The notes beneath the pieces were generated by a model that ran no database searches, had not been told where the DNA came from, and saw nothing but the letters and a program-made list of their open reading frames with translations. Below are positions 1 through 12,000 of a DNA stretch of 64,000 nt, piece by piece. Where the stretch lies: assembly GCA_951394405.1 (NCBI GenBank), contig OX596340.1:1364001-1428000 (forward strand), in the 5' to 3' direction. The DNA comes from Coprinellus micaceus (lineage: Eukaryota > Basidiomycota > Agaricomycetes > Agaricales > Psathyrellaceae). The translations under genes and the position numbers were made by a program. Each line of letters begins with the position of its first letter. Positions within the stretch are counted from its first letter, which is position 1.

Positions 1-2
1 CA

Positions 3-221
3 GCAGTCCGACGCCAGGAGCGCGAGGATGGCGTTGCCGATGACTTGACGAGCCTCTTGGGCACCGGTATTTCCGTTCCACCTGACAACCTCTCGGCTGA
101 TATCCCTCCCTCTCTTGGGTCTTCCAAGTCATCCTCCGTTTCCCCCGCTGCGACGCCTACGCCAACCGATGGCGCGTCAAACACCACGACGGAGGACGAC
201 CTTTCCGCCCCAGACATATAA
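3..221 (+). CDS. C-terminal end of an unidentified protein (5' truncated by window)
   Basis: An open frame runs from the window edge to a TAA at 219-221, giving about 72 residues. It starts with a charged stretch (AVRRQEREDG) and continues as a Ser/Thr/Pro-rich, low-complexity, acidic tail ending in TEDDLSAPDI. No domain is visible, so the function cannot be given. It is convergent with the transporter gene on the minus strand whose stop lies at 451, leaving about 230 bp of shared 3' intergenic DNA. The frame is open throughout and the composition is typical of a disordered fungal C-terminus, which is the only support for it being coding. Confidence 0.5.
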   Translation, partial: AVRRQEREDGVADDLTSLLGTGISVPPDNLSADIPPSLGSSKSSSVSPAATPTPTDGASNTTTEDDLSAPDI

Positions 222-450
222 GCGCGAAATCACAGTAGATAGGACTGTGTAATCTTCGCGTTTCTTCTTCCTCGCCCTGGACTTTGAATATCTTTCGACC
301 TTCTTTTCGAATCACTTGTACCCATTTGGTGTCCGGTTTCAAAACCCTTGAATATGCATTCAGTTCTCCCTCGCACCTATAGACCCTCGCTTTCACCGTC
401 CCTACCTCAGAAACGCAATAAAAAAGTTCAGCATCTACCCCGAAGTCAAA

Positions 451-1981
451 TCATGTTTGCTTCTCCTTCTTAGATACACTTGACGGGCCATTGCTACTGC
501 TATTGGTTGCTGCAGTGTATAGCAAGCTGCCTGTGAAGACCATCCCTGCGCCGACCGCTAGTTGTGCGTTCCAATCGTTCCCAAACCACCAAACACTCAA
601 ACAGAGACTGAGTGCCTTCCGAACGGTAAGGACGATGTTAGTGGACACCGATGTGACTCTCTATACGGTGGGTCAGAGGCTAACCATCCAGGTCTTGACA
701 GGAATACGCACAGAGGAGAGCTGGTTCACGCCTGAAACACAGACGTATTGCGAACATAGGTTCGCGAATAGCACGACATAAGGAAGGAAAGGAATCGGTG
801 AGGACGAGTAGCTCTGTGCCGTCAACACCGCGAACCCCTGCTTCACATCTGAGCTAAGAAACACAACGGAGGGCAGACCCAGAGTGTGCTAGAAATACGA
901 CTTAAGTACACTACCCTCGAGGAAGTAGGTGAACCTCAGCATACCGTGTAGAAGAGACACTCCTTCCAGCAGGGCCCATACGTCTTGTATGTCCGCTCTT
1001 GTAGCACTCCGAGCACGCCTGTGCATAGCAGGGAACCGACGAGCATTGCGATGCCTGTCAGGTATAATTTGAGGTCTTGGGCCGCAGTTGAGGAAGAACT
1101 TGACGATGAAGACGCAGTTTTGGACAACGCTGAGAGGAAGGCGCCTGCGGTTACGATAAGCACAGAAGCCTGGGCTGTAGGTCAGTCAGAGCCGTGGAGC
1201 AAACGAGAGACTGTTCTGACTATCTGTTTCCAATCATACCGGCGTTGCGAGAAGAGGGATCCAAAGACCATGGACACCGGCAAGCCTGGGGATGGTATTG
1301 TCAGACGAGCAACAGGTAGAGTGCGTCTCTGTGGGCTCACCGGCGGATCTAAACACAATCAGCACCGTCAAAGGCACTTTGTATGCATACGCCCAGTTGT
1401 TCAGCAACGACCCCGCGGTGAGGACCACCACTTGGATTGCCCACATGTACAGGGGGACTTGGCGAGCCTTCAGTGTAGGAATGAAGCTTTTCGGCGGAAA
1501 AGCAAGGAAGCTGGGCATCGTTTGCAACGAGATGAACAGCATTTGGGAGAAGGTCAGGGCAGACCCTGCAATATTGTTCAGAACCGCTTCAGCCTTGAGG
1601 ATATCATCAGTTAAGGCAGACCTACCAATATGTGCGTTCAGCAGTAGTAGCTTCTCGTAAGTCATCACATTTCTGGGCCATCTGGTCAGGCTTGTGCATA
1701 TACTCAGAACCCAAGGCAACACGTACGAGCAACATCCTCCCAGCACCAGTGAGATAACCTTGTGAGTAGCGTATATAGTCAGCACGACGCAGCTGGGCAT
1801 GGATGTAACTACGCACCGAGGAGAAGTCAAACAGCGTAGCCAGAAGGCCTGACGTCTCCAGTTTCTTTCCTCTCCTCTCTAACTGACCATTGCCCACCCC
1901 AGCCGTCCCATTAGGAGCCGCTCTCCGTCCCACATTAGTCTCACCCACAACACGGCCCTTCCTGCGGTTCGCACTCGTCAT
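451..1981 (-). CDS. UAA-family UDP-N-acetylglucosamine/UDP-xylose transporter (YEA4/SLC35B4-like)
   Basis: Multi-pass Golgi/ER nucleotide-sugar transporter of the drug/metabolite superfamily, expected to bring UDP-GlcNAc into the secretory lumen for chitin and glycan synthesis. Signature pieces lie in order on the minus strand: SLVLGGCCSNV then YEKLLLLNAHIG, GSALTFSQMLF, LNNWAYAYKVPLTVLIVFRS, QERTYKTYGPCWKECLFY, and the C-terminal TNIVLTVRKALSLCLSVWWFG followed by GAGMVFTGSLLYTA. These match the order and spacing known for YEA4/SLC35B4 proteins. About seven exons are needed. Introns fall after FDFSS, inside CCS|N, after NAHIG, after FRSAG, after the SQRR region, after the KECLFY region, and before TNIVLTV. 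The start is the ATG at 1981, which adds a basic, Gly-rich cytosolic N-terminus of about 50 residues. The stop at 451 follows a Ser/Lys tail. Substrate choice between UDP-GlcNAc and UDP-xylose cannot be settled from sequence. Confidence 0.85.
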
Positions 1982-2327
1982 CTAGGTTCGTTGACTGTAT
2001 TCAGTAGCGCACAAGGGGTATGAGAAGGAGGATCGAGAAGAAGAAAGAGCGAAACGCTTCTAGTAGGTGATGAGTCTAAGGGAGAGTATATTGGTCGCCG
2101 GGCATTTCGCCTGTGTGGGGGTATAAAGCAGAGTTGTAACGCCGAGGTTTGGCCCGCAGGAACACGCCGCTTCCACGACTCCGACGCGCCAATGCTGATG
2201 TTCCCTCTCATCATTGCCACCATCATCGTCTAACACCCAAGACTGGTCCGAAAACACGTTTCAAGGCTCAAGATGAATCGCGAACGAAAAGGAGGGGCGG
2301 TACAGGGTTGCAATGGCTACTCGAACA

Positions 2328-3373
2328 CTACTTCGACTTCAGGACGGCAGAGAACCGGAGACGCATATAAGTCATGGCCCAATTGCCCGTTGCATCCTGG
2401 CAGTCGACTCTGCAATTCTCTACCACCTCCCTCATGATTCGGTCTGCTTCTTCTTCGTCAAAGACGCGCAAGAATGAGTTGCGGACAAAGAGCCTTAACC
2501 ATTCGTATAGGCCAGTTGGAAGAGGCGTAATGCGGGGTGTAATCGACATGTGAGTCGGCTCGAACCCTGCCGTGACTAGGAGCTGAACATGGACTATAGT
2601 CAACAGTGGAAAGGTGGCATTGGTATCAGTTAACGATACCTTTACATAGTCCTCCATGGACGGGAAGTACCAAGGATCATATGCGGCTGGGTCGTGCCCC
2701 CTTGCCCGAATAGCAGCATACAAAGCCAACCGAACACCTGCAAGGTCTCACTTCAGTTCATCCTGTGCTTGGGCATATCCAAGCAAACGACGCACCAATG
2801 CAGTTCATGAACCCTCCCATCTCGGCCACGAACCTCCCATCCGGCTTCAAGACCCTCCTCACGCCTTGCACCACGGATAGGGGATCTCGTTTACACCAAT
2901 GCAGCGTTGCATTGCTAAACACCACGTCGAACTGGCCGCCTACCACGACAAAAATCTCATCTGGAACTCTGATATTATGCGCATCGCATACGAACGCGTG
3001 CCGGAGGCCATTCTGCTGGGCTTTCGCTATCTGGAAGGCCTCAGTACCTCGGTCGAGGAGATGAGAGTATGATAGGGGCATGTGTGCTACTCACCATGCT
3101 CTCGCTTGCGTCGACCCCAACAACGACGCCCCCTGTCGCCTGTGTCACGATTCTCTCAATGTCCAACGATACCTCTCCGCTCCCACAGCCCAAGTCCAGA
3201 ACGGATTCTCCAGGCGTAGCACCCAGGAGTTCCAGAACCGGTGCGACGAACGGTGACGAATACACGAAGTGCGCGTTCCTGTTGTATTGTGAGGCCGACC
3301 ACCCAGTCGAGTCTGGCTCTGAATCGCTGTCTTCGCGTTTAACGTGAGGAGGCGAAGCTCGAGAAGACGGCAT
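2328..3373 (-). CDS. SAM-dependent class I methyltransferase
   Basis: Four exons in phase give 291 residues: 3373-3095, 3039-2796, 2737-2640 and 2582-2328 (total divisible by three). Motif I is LDLGCGSGEV near residue 60, followed by VVVGVDASESM (motif II, acidic residue after the second strand). Next come FVCDAHNIRVP, then FDVVFSNATLHWCKRDP (motif IV, the NATLHW form seen in trans-aconitate/ubiE-type enzymes), and VLKPDGRFVAEMGG (motif V/VI). The C-terminal part, with YFPSMEDY and LRLFVRNSFL, is the variable substrate-binding lid. It resembles the fungal trans-aconitate/malonyl methyltransferase-like group. The substrate is unknown. The N-terminus (MPSSRASPPHVKREDSDSEP) is acidic and probably disordered. 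It lies about 350 bp from the start of the transporter on the same strand and has no functional link to it. Confidence 0.82.
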
Positions 3374-3992
3374 TGCGTGTGGACGACAAGATCTGGCCAG
3401 TGGGGTAGGATTGGATACAGGAATCTATGGACAGGCCCATTAATGCAGAGTGAATTGCGAACAATACCTGACCCTTTTATACCTTGGTTCGACTGGCACG
3501 ATTCCATGATCAGGGCTGGGTGGTGACATAACCCCTGGCCTTGCCTCGCCCCGACCTTCCTGATGCAGACTTCCTTTCATGCAATCCTTGGTGGATGGAA
3601 GGGAGGATATGCTCACGCATGCAGAGATTTATTCGGCCGACGGCTCGTTGTCGAGGTGAGTCGGGGAGGAAGACCGAACGTTAAGGCGGAGTTGACGGAC
3701 GAAGAGGTCCAACTTGGACCTCGACGGCCGATGCGGCCAGCGCTTATACGTCAGTGCGTGGGTGCCATTCGTCTGCCACAACAACCGGCGCCTGAACATA
3801 CCCCGGGCATATCAAGACGCAACTTCGATGTGGGGGAATCGGTACACACAGATACAATACACGTAAGTAATCAGTAAGTTTACACGAAGCTGAAGTCTCT
3901 CGTCCACGAACGTCCTTCAAGCACGAATATGTGCACCAGAGATGAATCAGATCGAATCCAGAAAACCCTAGGACGCGAGCACGAAAGCGCAA

Positions 3993-5126
3993 TTAGACAG
4001 AAGCACCACCGACCGCTGGTGGCACAGCTTCAGCCCCAGTGGCAGGAGTGGCAGAAGGGGGGCTGCCTCCCTCAGCCTGCTTCTTGTGCTCGTCGGCAAT
4101 ACGCCTCGCCTCCTCGTGGATGTCCTGCACCTGCTTCGACGTATCGGTGTAGAAGGCCTTGACCTTCTGGCCGATGGGCGAAGCGAGCGCCCGAGAGAGG
4201 TACTGCGAACACAGACCCTGGGTCAGCGGTGGGACATGGCAGGGGTGGAACGGAACGCACAGTGTAGAATGTCTTGGAGATGCCCTTCTGCTCATCCAAG
4301 GTGCGCGCTTGTTGCTGCGCGCTCTGAAGCGTCGCCTGGACCTTGGAGGAGACGGTCTGTTCAGGACCGAGGGCACGCGCTCCAGCGGTCTTATCGAGCT
4401 CGTGAACGTAGCTCAGAAACTTGGCGGATATTCCCTTCTCGTCTAGAGCACGGGCTCAGTCCGTTGGCTCGCGGAAACGGGTGAGGGGACGCACGATCTA
4501 TCTGGATTGCACGCTGCAGGATCTGGTCAGAGAGCTGGTAGCCTTTGGCGAGGTATTCAGCGGCAACTACACATAAAATGTCAGATAAACCTAGAAAGGG
4601 ATTGTGCTTCGTGACTCACTTCCGGCCCTGGGCTTGTCGGTCTGATCCAGAGGGTGCTCCGGGTCGCCATGAGTGTCATCTTCGAAGTGCGTCTCCGACG
4701 TGACGCTGAGCGTGGAGCCGTCCAAGGTACCGCCATTGAGCTGAAGGGCCTTTAGTTGAGCTTATATGAGGAGATCCAAGCGTTACTCGCCATCAACGCC
4801 GTCTTGGCAGCGCTCGCCTTTTCAAAGGCAATCGACGCTTTGCCTGACTTTTCCGCATACTCGATAGTAGCGATCCTAGAGGAAATACAGACGTTCAGAG
4901 CCGCACTGATGAGAGAAAGGGGGCGCTCGAGCTCACTTTCCACAGAAGCTGTGTAAATAATGAGTTTCATGTCATCTTATCTGAGCGAGAGGAGGGACAT
5001 ACCTAAAGAAGTCGCTGAGTTGGGCCTTGCTGGTGGAATGCGAAATTCCAGTGACCTGGAGCTCAATATTAGAGCGACAGCGAGGCGATTTCACGAATAT
5101 GCACGTACGTCGACTGTGTAGGTCAT
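3993..5126 (-). CDS. RRM protein of the Vip1 family (actin-cytoskeleton-associated RNA-binding protein)
   Basis: A single N-terminal RRM can be read across exons: MTYTVD then VTGISHSTSKAQLSDFF (beta1/alpha1), TIEYAEKSGKASIAFEKAS (beta2-beta3) with AAKTALM (alpha2), and LNGGTLDGSTLSVTSE (beta4). The rest is Ala/Gln-rich and helical, ending with LASPIGQKVKAFYTDTSKQV and DIHEEARRIADEHKKQ. This C-terminal signature (GQKV..FY..TSKQV.DIHEEARRIADEHK) is characteristic of fungal Vip1-like RRM proteins. The first exon is only 18 nt (5126-5109), ending at a GTACGT donor. It supplies beta1 residues that join in phase to VTGIS, which supports this start. Several further introns separate the RRM from the tail. 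Fungal members are described as cytoplasmic, linked to actin or mRNA regulation. The exact role here is inferred from family only. Confidence 0.8.
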
Positions 5127-8100
5127 GTTGTTAGAGATGGGGAGCGTCCAAAGGGCGAACTCCGTGATTACGAGGGCATGATTTGCCTGACGTCATATGC
5201 TGCGCGTGCTAGCGACCCCTATTTGGGGCACAGAGGCGCACTGCCCCGAGGTTTACGCTCTGGTGTTCTGGAACTTGCAAGAATGACAAGGCAATCCTCC
5301 CAGCTCTAGCTCGGAGGCATCCCCGACTCCACAAGGTGGGGGAGGGTTCTGTACCGCAGAAACAGCTATTCTGTCTGTCGTTCGGACTGCAGGTCGTGGG
5401 AACATCATTTTATCTTATCTTAGCTCTTTCTCCCCAGGCCTAGAATTGCTGGAGCGTAATCATGGGGTCAATGATCATTCTAAGCGCCACTCGCTCCTTT
5501 GCTCCTCGCCCTCACACATGCGCCCCGTTTAGCACGTATAGTCTCATTCTCACATCCCTTTCAGCACATCCCCGAAACCCCTGCCCTGTGGATACGGTTC
5601 CAATGTTGCTGAAAACCCCTCGGTGCGCTGCGCATGCCCTCGCCAAGTTAGGTCTGCCCCTGCTTCAGCCAGATACACAAGCCTCTGCAGCACTCGACAA
5701 AGAGGAGCGGCTCCAACGCGATATACCTTCACACCAATCACGGTGATATTGCGGAACAGGTTCAATGCAGGCGGTTGGAAGGAACAGCACTTTCTCAGAG
5801 GTCGCTCCGTACTTCACTGCATCGCTTCTCAAGGAAAACTGCCCATCGGCGATATTTCCGCCTATCTTAAAGGCCTGGAAAAGGCTCTCCTAGCGCTGCA
5901 GAGGGTGGCGATAACGAACATGTTGTTGAGAAAGACGAGGACATGGCGGTCGGGAGGGATTCGAAGTTCTAGCGACTTTTTTGCTTCGAGGATGGCACTT
6001 GAACAGGACGATCACGTCGGGTCACCCTCCCATTAGTCTCCATGATGGACTACGAAGAGAGATTGCGGGAATGCGGTTCCGGCGTACAAATTTGAATCTC
6101 TATCTTTGACCTCCATCTCGAGAGCCATGATTTTTTCGCCCCGAGTCCGGCTTGCTCCAGAGCTCGCGCGTCTCGAGACTCGCCCGAGATCCACGCGACA
6201 GGTTTCTCCATTTCTCGTCACTTCTTTATCTGCCACTATTCTAGGTTCTTCTGCCCTCAGTGCAGCTTCCCTCACGTTGTGAGCTCGCGCACCCTTCCGC
6301 CATGTTTGTTTTTGAATGAGCGAAGGCAAGCACATTGTGGGCACGTGCCTGCGAGTGAGCGAAATATTAGGTTCGGGGCGAACACATATGGTTCCTTGTG
6401 ACCCCTTGAATCCAAGGGCCATCCATCCAGGGCGAGCTTGCCCTCCGGTTCGTTCAATATCAACTTCGCGAGTCGGGGACTGGCGCTGCAGCGCTGCGCC
6501 GCTACGATCCCATCATGACGCAAGCTGGAAAGTGGGCCGGTGGGGGCATCCGTTGAGGGTTGGGGTTGGCGAGAACAGGACAATCCTGTGTCTAAGGATC
6601 ATGGTCTCGAAAGCGAATGCTCAGTTTCCATGTCTAAAAAATGGTGGGGGTTTCCTGCACGATGAGCTCAGAGCCTTTTGGGACGGCTACGGAGGTTAGC
6701 CCAGCGCCAAAACCAAACAGCTCTACGGGCGCTTATCTGGTAGCCGCGCGACCTCACCTTGAGTCTCAAAGGCGCAATTACGAGTTCGGCAAACAATATA
6801 TATATAATTGAGGATTCTGTCGAGAGCGTACTTCGATACTTCGACGGGTCCGAGACTCCAGAACTTTAGGTTTTGCAGTCACCACGGCTGCCATGGGTCT
6901 CTTAGCAGCGCTCGGTCAGCCTCCGGTCACTGCAGCGCAGCCGCGGTCAGTGTAACTTCGATGCATCCGTCAATTAGAGGGGTTCAGCCACTAATTCGTA
7001 TGCTGTGAGCCTCTATGACAGAGAAATCCGTGTCGAGATGCAGACTCCTTCAGGCAAAAGGGGCACAAGGCCAACGGACGCATTACGCGCAATTTCCCCT
7101 GGTACATACCCCACCCCAGATTCAGAAGTCGAGCTCCGTCGCGTCGGCAAAGCACCAGTGATTCGAAGAATCGAACTCGAGGATCCAACCTATCATATAT
7201 CAGGACTCAGGAGGCACTCAGCTGAAGATCCGGGTCGGGGGCCGCGGAACTGGCACTCCTCCCCGAACGCGTTCATTCGAGCTTACCTTTTGGCGTTGAA
7301 CGTCCCAAAAAGTTTTAGTGCAATGCGCTGTCACGGTCGCCAGCGACCAGCACCCCATTAATGTATTGGGAACGCTCCCCACAGACCGCCGAAAACCCCG
7401 TTGCCGAGTCAGTCTTCAGAGTCCCACCTTGGGACCCATTCAAGTACCGTGACCTCAGACTTACACCCCGTTGGTAGAAGTTCTAGTAGTAGAAGTGGGT
7501 TGTAGTGCTCGAGCTCCGAAAATTTTTCAGGGCCTAGGGTGGCTTTGTCCTGCATTCCGATGGCGTCGTTCTGCAGCCGTGTCGAATCCTGTTGTATCTG
7601 GGACCTGTGTGTGTCGGTGGGCGCAGCGGGCCTTTCTGGGGACCTTGTGAGCGCCTGTAGGGTAACAAGAAAGAGCCCAGTTTCAAGCTATTGTTCTTCT
7701 TAGTCCCTGACACCCTGCTTGACGTCGAGATGGCGGTCTTCAACAAAGAAACTCGGTCGCGACGGGTGCAGTCCCCACCGAGGGGGTAGAGCCAAATGGG
7801 GAAATGGCAACGAAATATTAGGGGTATTAATAGGCGAGCGCCTTTCTCTTTCTCGCTGTCATCTTCAATTCCGAACCCGCCACTCACCTTCGAGAACGTT
7901 GTCGAACAATTGTCGCGCACAGGAGACCTCGGGAGAAGGTGCGGCTCGCAGGGATACATTGCGGGCGCTAGAGACAACTGGACCGGGGCTGGAGCTTGAA
8001 TGGTGGGTTTCTTCCTGGCGTCGCCAACGAACCTAACGTTACTCCATTCTAGACTTTGGCTTCTACCTCCTAGTCGTTGCGGTTGGATCTTCTTTCTACT

Positions 8101-8168
8101 GAAGGACGTAGAGCGTCTCCCCATCGGCCCTAGAGATTTTGGAGTTGGACGGACAGCCTCAGAGCCCA
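5127..8168. other. Gene-poor interval
   Basis: No convincing gene was found in about 3 kb. Open frames up to about 220 codons exist on both strands (for example minus 7534-8199, plus 5623-6036). They overlap each other, lack recognisable motifs, and are rich in Arg/Ser/Pro as expected for GC-rich non-coding frames. A short AT-rich run (tatatatata) sits near 6800. No tRNA-like structure or terminal repeat was seen. Confidence 0.4.
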
Positions 8169-8174
8169 TATAAA
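8169..8174 (+). promoter_or_regulatory. Possible TATA box
   Basis: TATAAA on the plus strand about 150 bp upstream of the ATG at 8322. Pyrimidine-rich, CT-repeat sequence follows around 8232-8250, where a fungal transcription start would be expected. It would exclude the ATG at 8139 and makes the one at 8199 unlikely. Evidence is positional only. Confidence 0.35.
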
Positions 8175-8321
8175 GACTACTGCCCTTTCGGGAGCACAAT
8201 GCTCGATGCCATTGTACGTGCCCACAATCATCTCTTCCGCTCTCTCTGTAACCTTCAATTGCAGCAGTCGCTGCATACCCGTCGTGTCTCCCACCTAGAG
8301 CCTGCAGGTGCGCGAAGCACG

Positions 8322-9020
8322 ATGCAAGGCGCAGCTCCCGCCAAGTCCTCCCCTATTCAAATCCCTCAAAAGCGCAGGCCGATCATGCTCTCCTCCCCCT
8401 ACGCCCACGCAATCTCTCCGGAGATGGTCTTCGAAATGTCGCCTGTGTCCTCCGACTTCCCTGTTCGCCATGGATCATTTTCTGTGGGCGCGTCGTCGGT
8501 CAAGGGGGACACCAAATTTCTCTACTCGATCCCTCTCTTTCCATCACCCAAGAGACAGGAAAACTCCGAATTGGCACCGACGCGTAGCACCTCAAGCTTC
8601 AAGACCACCAACTCTTCTCCCCTGAGTCGGAACAACTCTTCAGGCAGCAATGCCTTCCCCAACGTAAAATACCCCGCTCCCAGGCGAGGGCACTCAATGC
8701 TGGACGATAACGACCTCAGCCCAGAACCCCCTAGCCACGCCTCAAGCACTACGAGGGTCACGGGTTTCCGCCCCATCAAGGGAGAGCTGTTCGAAACCCA
8801 GTTCGAGGACCAGTACCGCCCGCGCCTTTCGCCTGGACCTCGTAGGGACTCCTATACCTCATCACCATGGATCCTTCCGGGTAAGGGCGAAGGATCCGAC
8901 GAGGGTTCGGCGTACTCACAAGCTGATCCCAACCCCTTCGAATTCGAACGTCAGTTAATGCGTCGGATTGAAAACCAAAACCGGCCACGTTTCGCTGGCC
9001 TACGCTCGCACTGCGTTTGA
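8322..9020 (+). CDS. Ser/Pro-rich protein of unknown function
   Basis: Single open frame with no internal stop, 232 residues from this start. The same frame stays open up to 8139, with other in-frame ATGs at 8139 and 8199. The ATG at 8322 is preferred because a TATAAA lies at 8169-8174 and the -3 base is A. The protein is polar and mostly disordered, with SP/TP dipeptides (KSSPIQIPQKRR, FEMSPVSSDFP, RLSPGPRRDSYTSSPW) that could be proline-directed kinase sites. The C-terminal part (NPFEFERQLMRRIENQNRP) is more ordered and probably helical. No known domain is recognised. The opposite strand also has open frames, but they are discontinuous and lack sensible composition. A pyrimidine-rich stretch follows the stop and looks like 3' UTR. 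Confidence 0.5.
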   Translation: MQGAAPAKSSPIQIPQKRRPIMLSSPYAHAISPEMVFEMSPVSSDFPVRHGSFSVGASSVKGDTKFLYSIPLFPSPKRQENSELAPTRSTSSFKTTNSSPLSRNNSSGSNAFPNVKYPAPRRGHSMLDDNDLSPEPPSHASSTTRVTGFRPIKGELFETQFEDQYRPRLSPGPRRDSYTSSPWILPGKGEGSDEGSAYSQADPNPFEFERQLMRRIENQNRPRFAGLRSHCV

Positions 9021-12000
9021 TGAAAACGTGTGTTGGAGCCTCCATTTCCCCTAGACCCGTGGAGTGGCGATATTCTCTCGCGATGGGCCGGGCCTTCCTC
9101 CCCCTTCCCTTCCTATCCTTCGCACACCCAACCCAAAACGGAGTGCCCGTCCCCCTGGACAGTGCTGGACGGATATCTTCCGCTCTTCCCTGTGCATGTT
9201 ATTCTCCTTCATACCTTTCATGTTTTCGGTTTGTTCTCGCTCATGACCCACTCATCACGCCGCATTTGTATCCCTCACAACCCTCATCATCAGCATCATC
9301 ATCCCAGCATATTATTCTCTGTAGTGCATAGATTTTTCCCCTTCATTCGCATTCTACTCTTACTACGCCCGGCTCTAGGCTCGCAACATGGCTTGACCCT
9401 CGTTTCGATAATACTTAACATTACCCTAGAATACCATGTCTATAGATAACCCATGCTCCACACACTCAATGTATCGGATTGTTAGAGACTAGCTTCCCTC
9501 ACCTTATCACTGGCACTTCAAGCAAAACCCGGATCTGAACCCACCATGTGTTTCCGATGGAAGAAACATGGCTGGGCAACTCGGGACACCTTTCTGAAGA
9601 CTGGAGTTTCGTATGACATGTACTGCCTGATTGCTTGCAAGTCATCTGGTACGTATCTCGAACCGCTGCACCGTCGCCATGTTTGGTGCTTCTAACCCTT
9701 TCTTTGACCACCGGTGACTCCATCTGTCGGCGATTGAGAGAACCTTCCTGGTGCATCACCTTCTCCAGCTGACCCGAGTGGATTCTGTCCTGATCCTGAG
9801 CTGAGGGAATAAGGATCCCGCCTGACTGTAAACCTGGCACACTGACGGAAAATGTTAGGAGTAAAGTCGACTACAGGCATTCATCATCTTTGCCTCCACC
9901 CCTTGAACCTTTGCCATTCATGCTTAAGTCCGCTCACTCTTCTCCTCCGAATACGCCTGTACGGTATACTCTGCGCTTGGGATATATTAAATTCCCATTC
10001 CTCGCTTCAGCTCCGTCGGTTTGCATTCGCCGTCGGGACAAGGAGGAGGAGGCCCCTGTCTTCACAAATTATAGTCCCGCAAGGACAATTCCATCATTGA
10101 TCGAAGGCACTCGGCCGGGTCGATCAACGCAACCCAATTGGGATTTTGCTTCCACCTCCGTTCGGGGAAAGAGATAGAAGGAGGAACTGGTCACTGCGTG
10201 GAGCGGCGGTGGGTGCTTTGATCGTCGCTGGGAGTAGGCAGATATGGCGCTTACGGGGGTGAGATATGAGCTTCATGGGAGCAAAGCACACCGGGGAAAG
10301 GTGGTTTCGACGATGTGGAAAGTTTGGAACTGCTGTAAAGCCTGCGCCAGGGGCATCATGGAACTGTCGATTTGCAAGGACTTCTTTTCATCGGCCCAGG
10401 AAGAAGCAGGTGACGACTTTCTGGAGCTTTTACTCAGCGGCACAGAGGAGCACGGGGTGCGATGGATTATGTACCTTGGGGTTTGCGGATCTATCAAGCT
10501 CTGGACGTGTTACTGGTTCTCGAATGGCAGAAATAATCAAGTGGGAGCGGTAGAAGAGATAAGGTCGGGGAAGTTTAGGTGGAAATGCTTATCAATTCTG
10601 TACAATTGTGCCAGTGGATCGCTGGCTCATCATGAAATTTGTCCTCGAGGACCGGTTCAGCTTGTTCCCTGCATCATTCGTTCGCTCTATGACCTCCTCT
10701 AATGGTTGACACCGAACCTACTAAACCAGAGCATTATCATGAAGTGTCACAAGGGAAGCAAAAGGAAGACTTCTTAAAACGTAGATAGATAGGTACATCG
10801 ACGGACTCAATGTCCTCGAGCTATATGTTCTTCGTCAAACGGGTTTTCTGACAGGTACACAGTGATCGCCGGAAACGGGCTGTGTGGTCGCTATTCAACG
10901 ATCAAGCAATAATGAAGGTTTCTGAGAATATTGGAACCTCGAGGAGCCTCGAGGCACACCTGAAGCGGCCTTTGCAGCAGGATCTGCATGTGAGCTCCAC
11001 TCCGAGGCTATGCGTTGCTTGACACCCGGACTTTCCTGAAAAATCCTGTAGTGGAGGGGACTATATCCGGTCGAGCACAGGCCCCGCTGGACGAGTGATA
11101 AGAATTCAAGGAAACGGAGAAATGTAGGAGATGCAGTGAGAGAATGAGGAGCGAGCCTTGTATGTCCGATGAGTCGAATTGACCCTCCTACCGTTTAGGA
11201 CTCGAGTTACGTGTTTTGGTCCTTTGTGGGCGGAGTCCACTCCGCCACCCGCGCTGTCGTTTAGCCGATAAGATGGAAAGTGATATAGTGTTATCTTTGG
11301 GTGTTGGCACGAGTCGTTCCGCCGAGGTGAGAGTTGGGTGAGAGCCCCTATCAACTCTGACATGCCGCGACTCTTTCCGCCACCAAGCACAATGAATCAA
11401 TGTCAGATGCCTTGCTGTAGAACAAAAGGGTCTATCAGTCACAGAATTAAAAGTGAGGTCGTACCGCAAGCGCCTAATCGCGAACCCTCACTAAAATCGC
11501 ACAGAACGGACTTACAGCTGATGAGATTGCAGGAGGTGCACTGCGTGGACCGCCCAAAAGCTCCCAGCCCTAGCTCGAAGCCCTCCGTATGCAGAAGGAA
11601 GAGAACAGGCGATCGTCGGTGGATACCTGGTGACCAGATGCATATGTTGTGGAAGATCATAGAAGTCCCCGGCAGTATGGTGTCAGTGAGCTCTGGGACA
11701 AAGCTGACTGTTCCGGACGTTCCACTTCCCAATCGCAATGGAGAGTGCCCTGGGGGTCTAGATCGCAATTGTTACGATAGTTGGCTTGTTGTGAAAAAGG
11801 GTGGCAATAGGCGTTTGCTAGCTCAGAGATCCGTTAACAAAGGTGGGACGGCGGAATTGGGCGGTTTTCCCAGTCCAGAGCTCGGGAAAGAAATTTAAGA
11901 GCGGCTTAGTACTTCGAGCTAGAATCACCTTCCGTAACGCGCAAATCTGATAATCCAGGTACACCAATTGGCTGGCACTCACGGAAGGGCGTAAAGATGA

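Noticed and set aside
7534..8199. Minus-strand 221-codon frame upstream of the 8322 gene
   Set aside because: Arg/Ser/Pro-rich shadow-like composition, no domain, and it overlaps the likely promoter of the plus-strand gene.
9017..9449. Open frames after the 8322-9020 gene
   Set aside because: C/T-rich low-complexity DNA open in several frames at once; better read as 3' UTR.
10244..11898. Plus-strand frames of 152 and 186 codons
   Set aside because: Composition not protein-like (scattered Cys/Trp, no motif); the minus strand is equally open.
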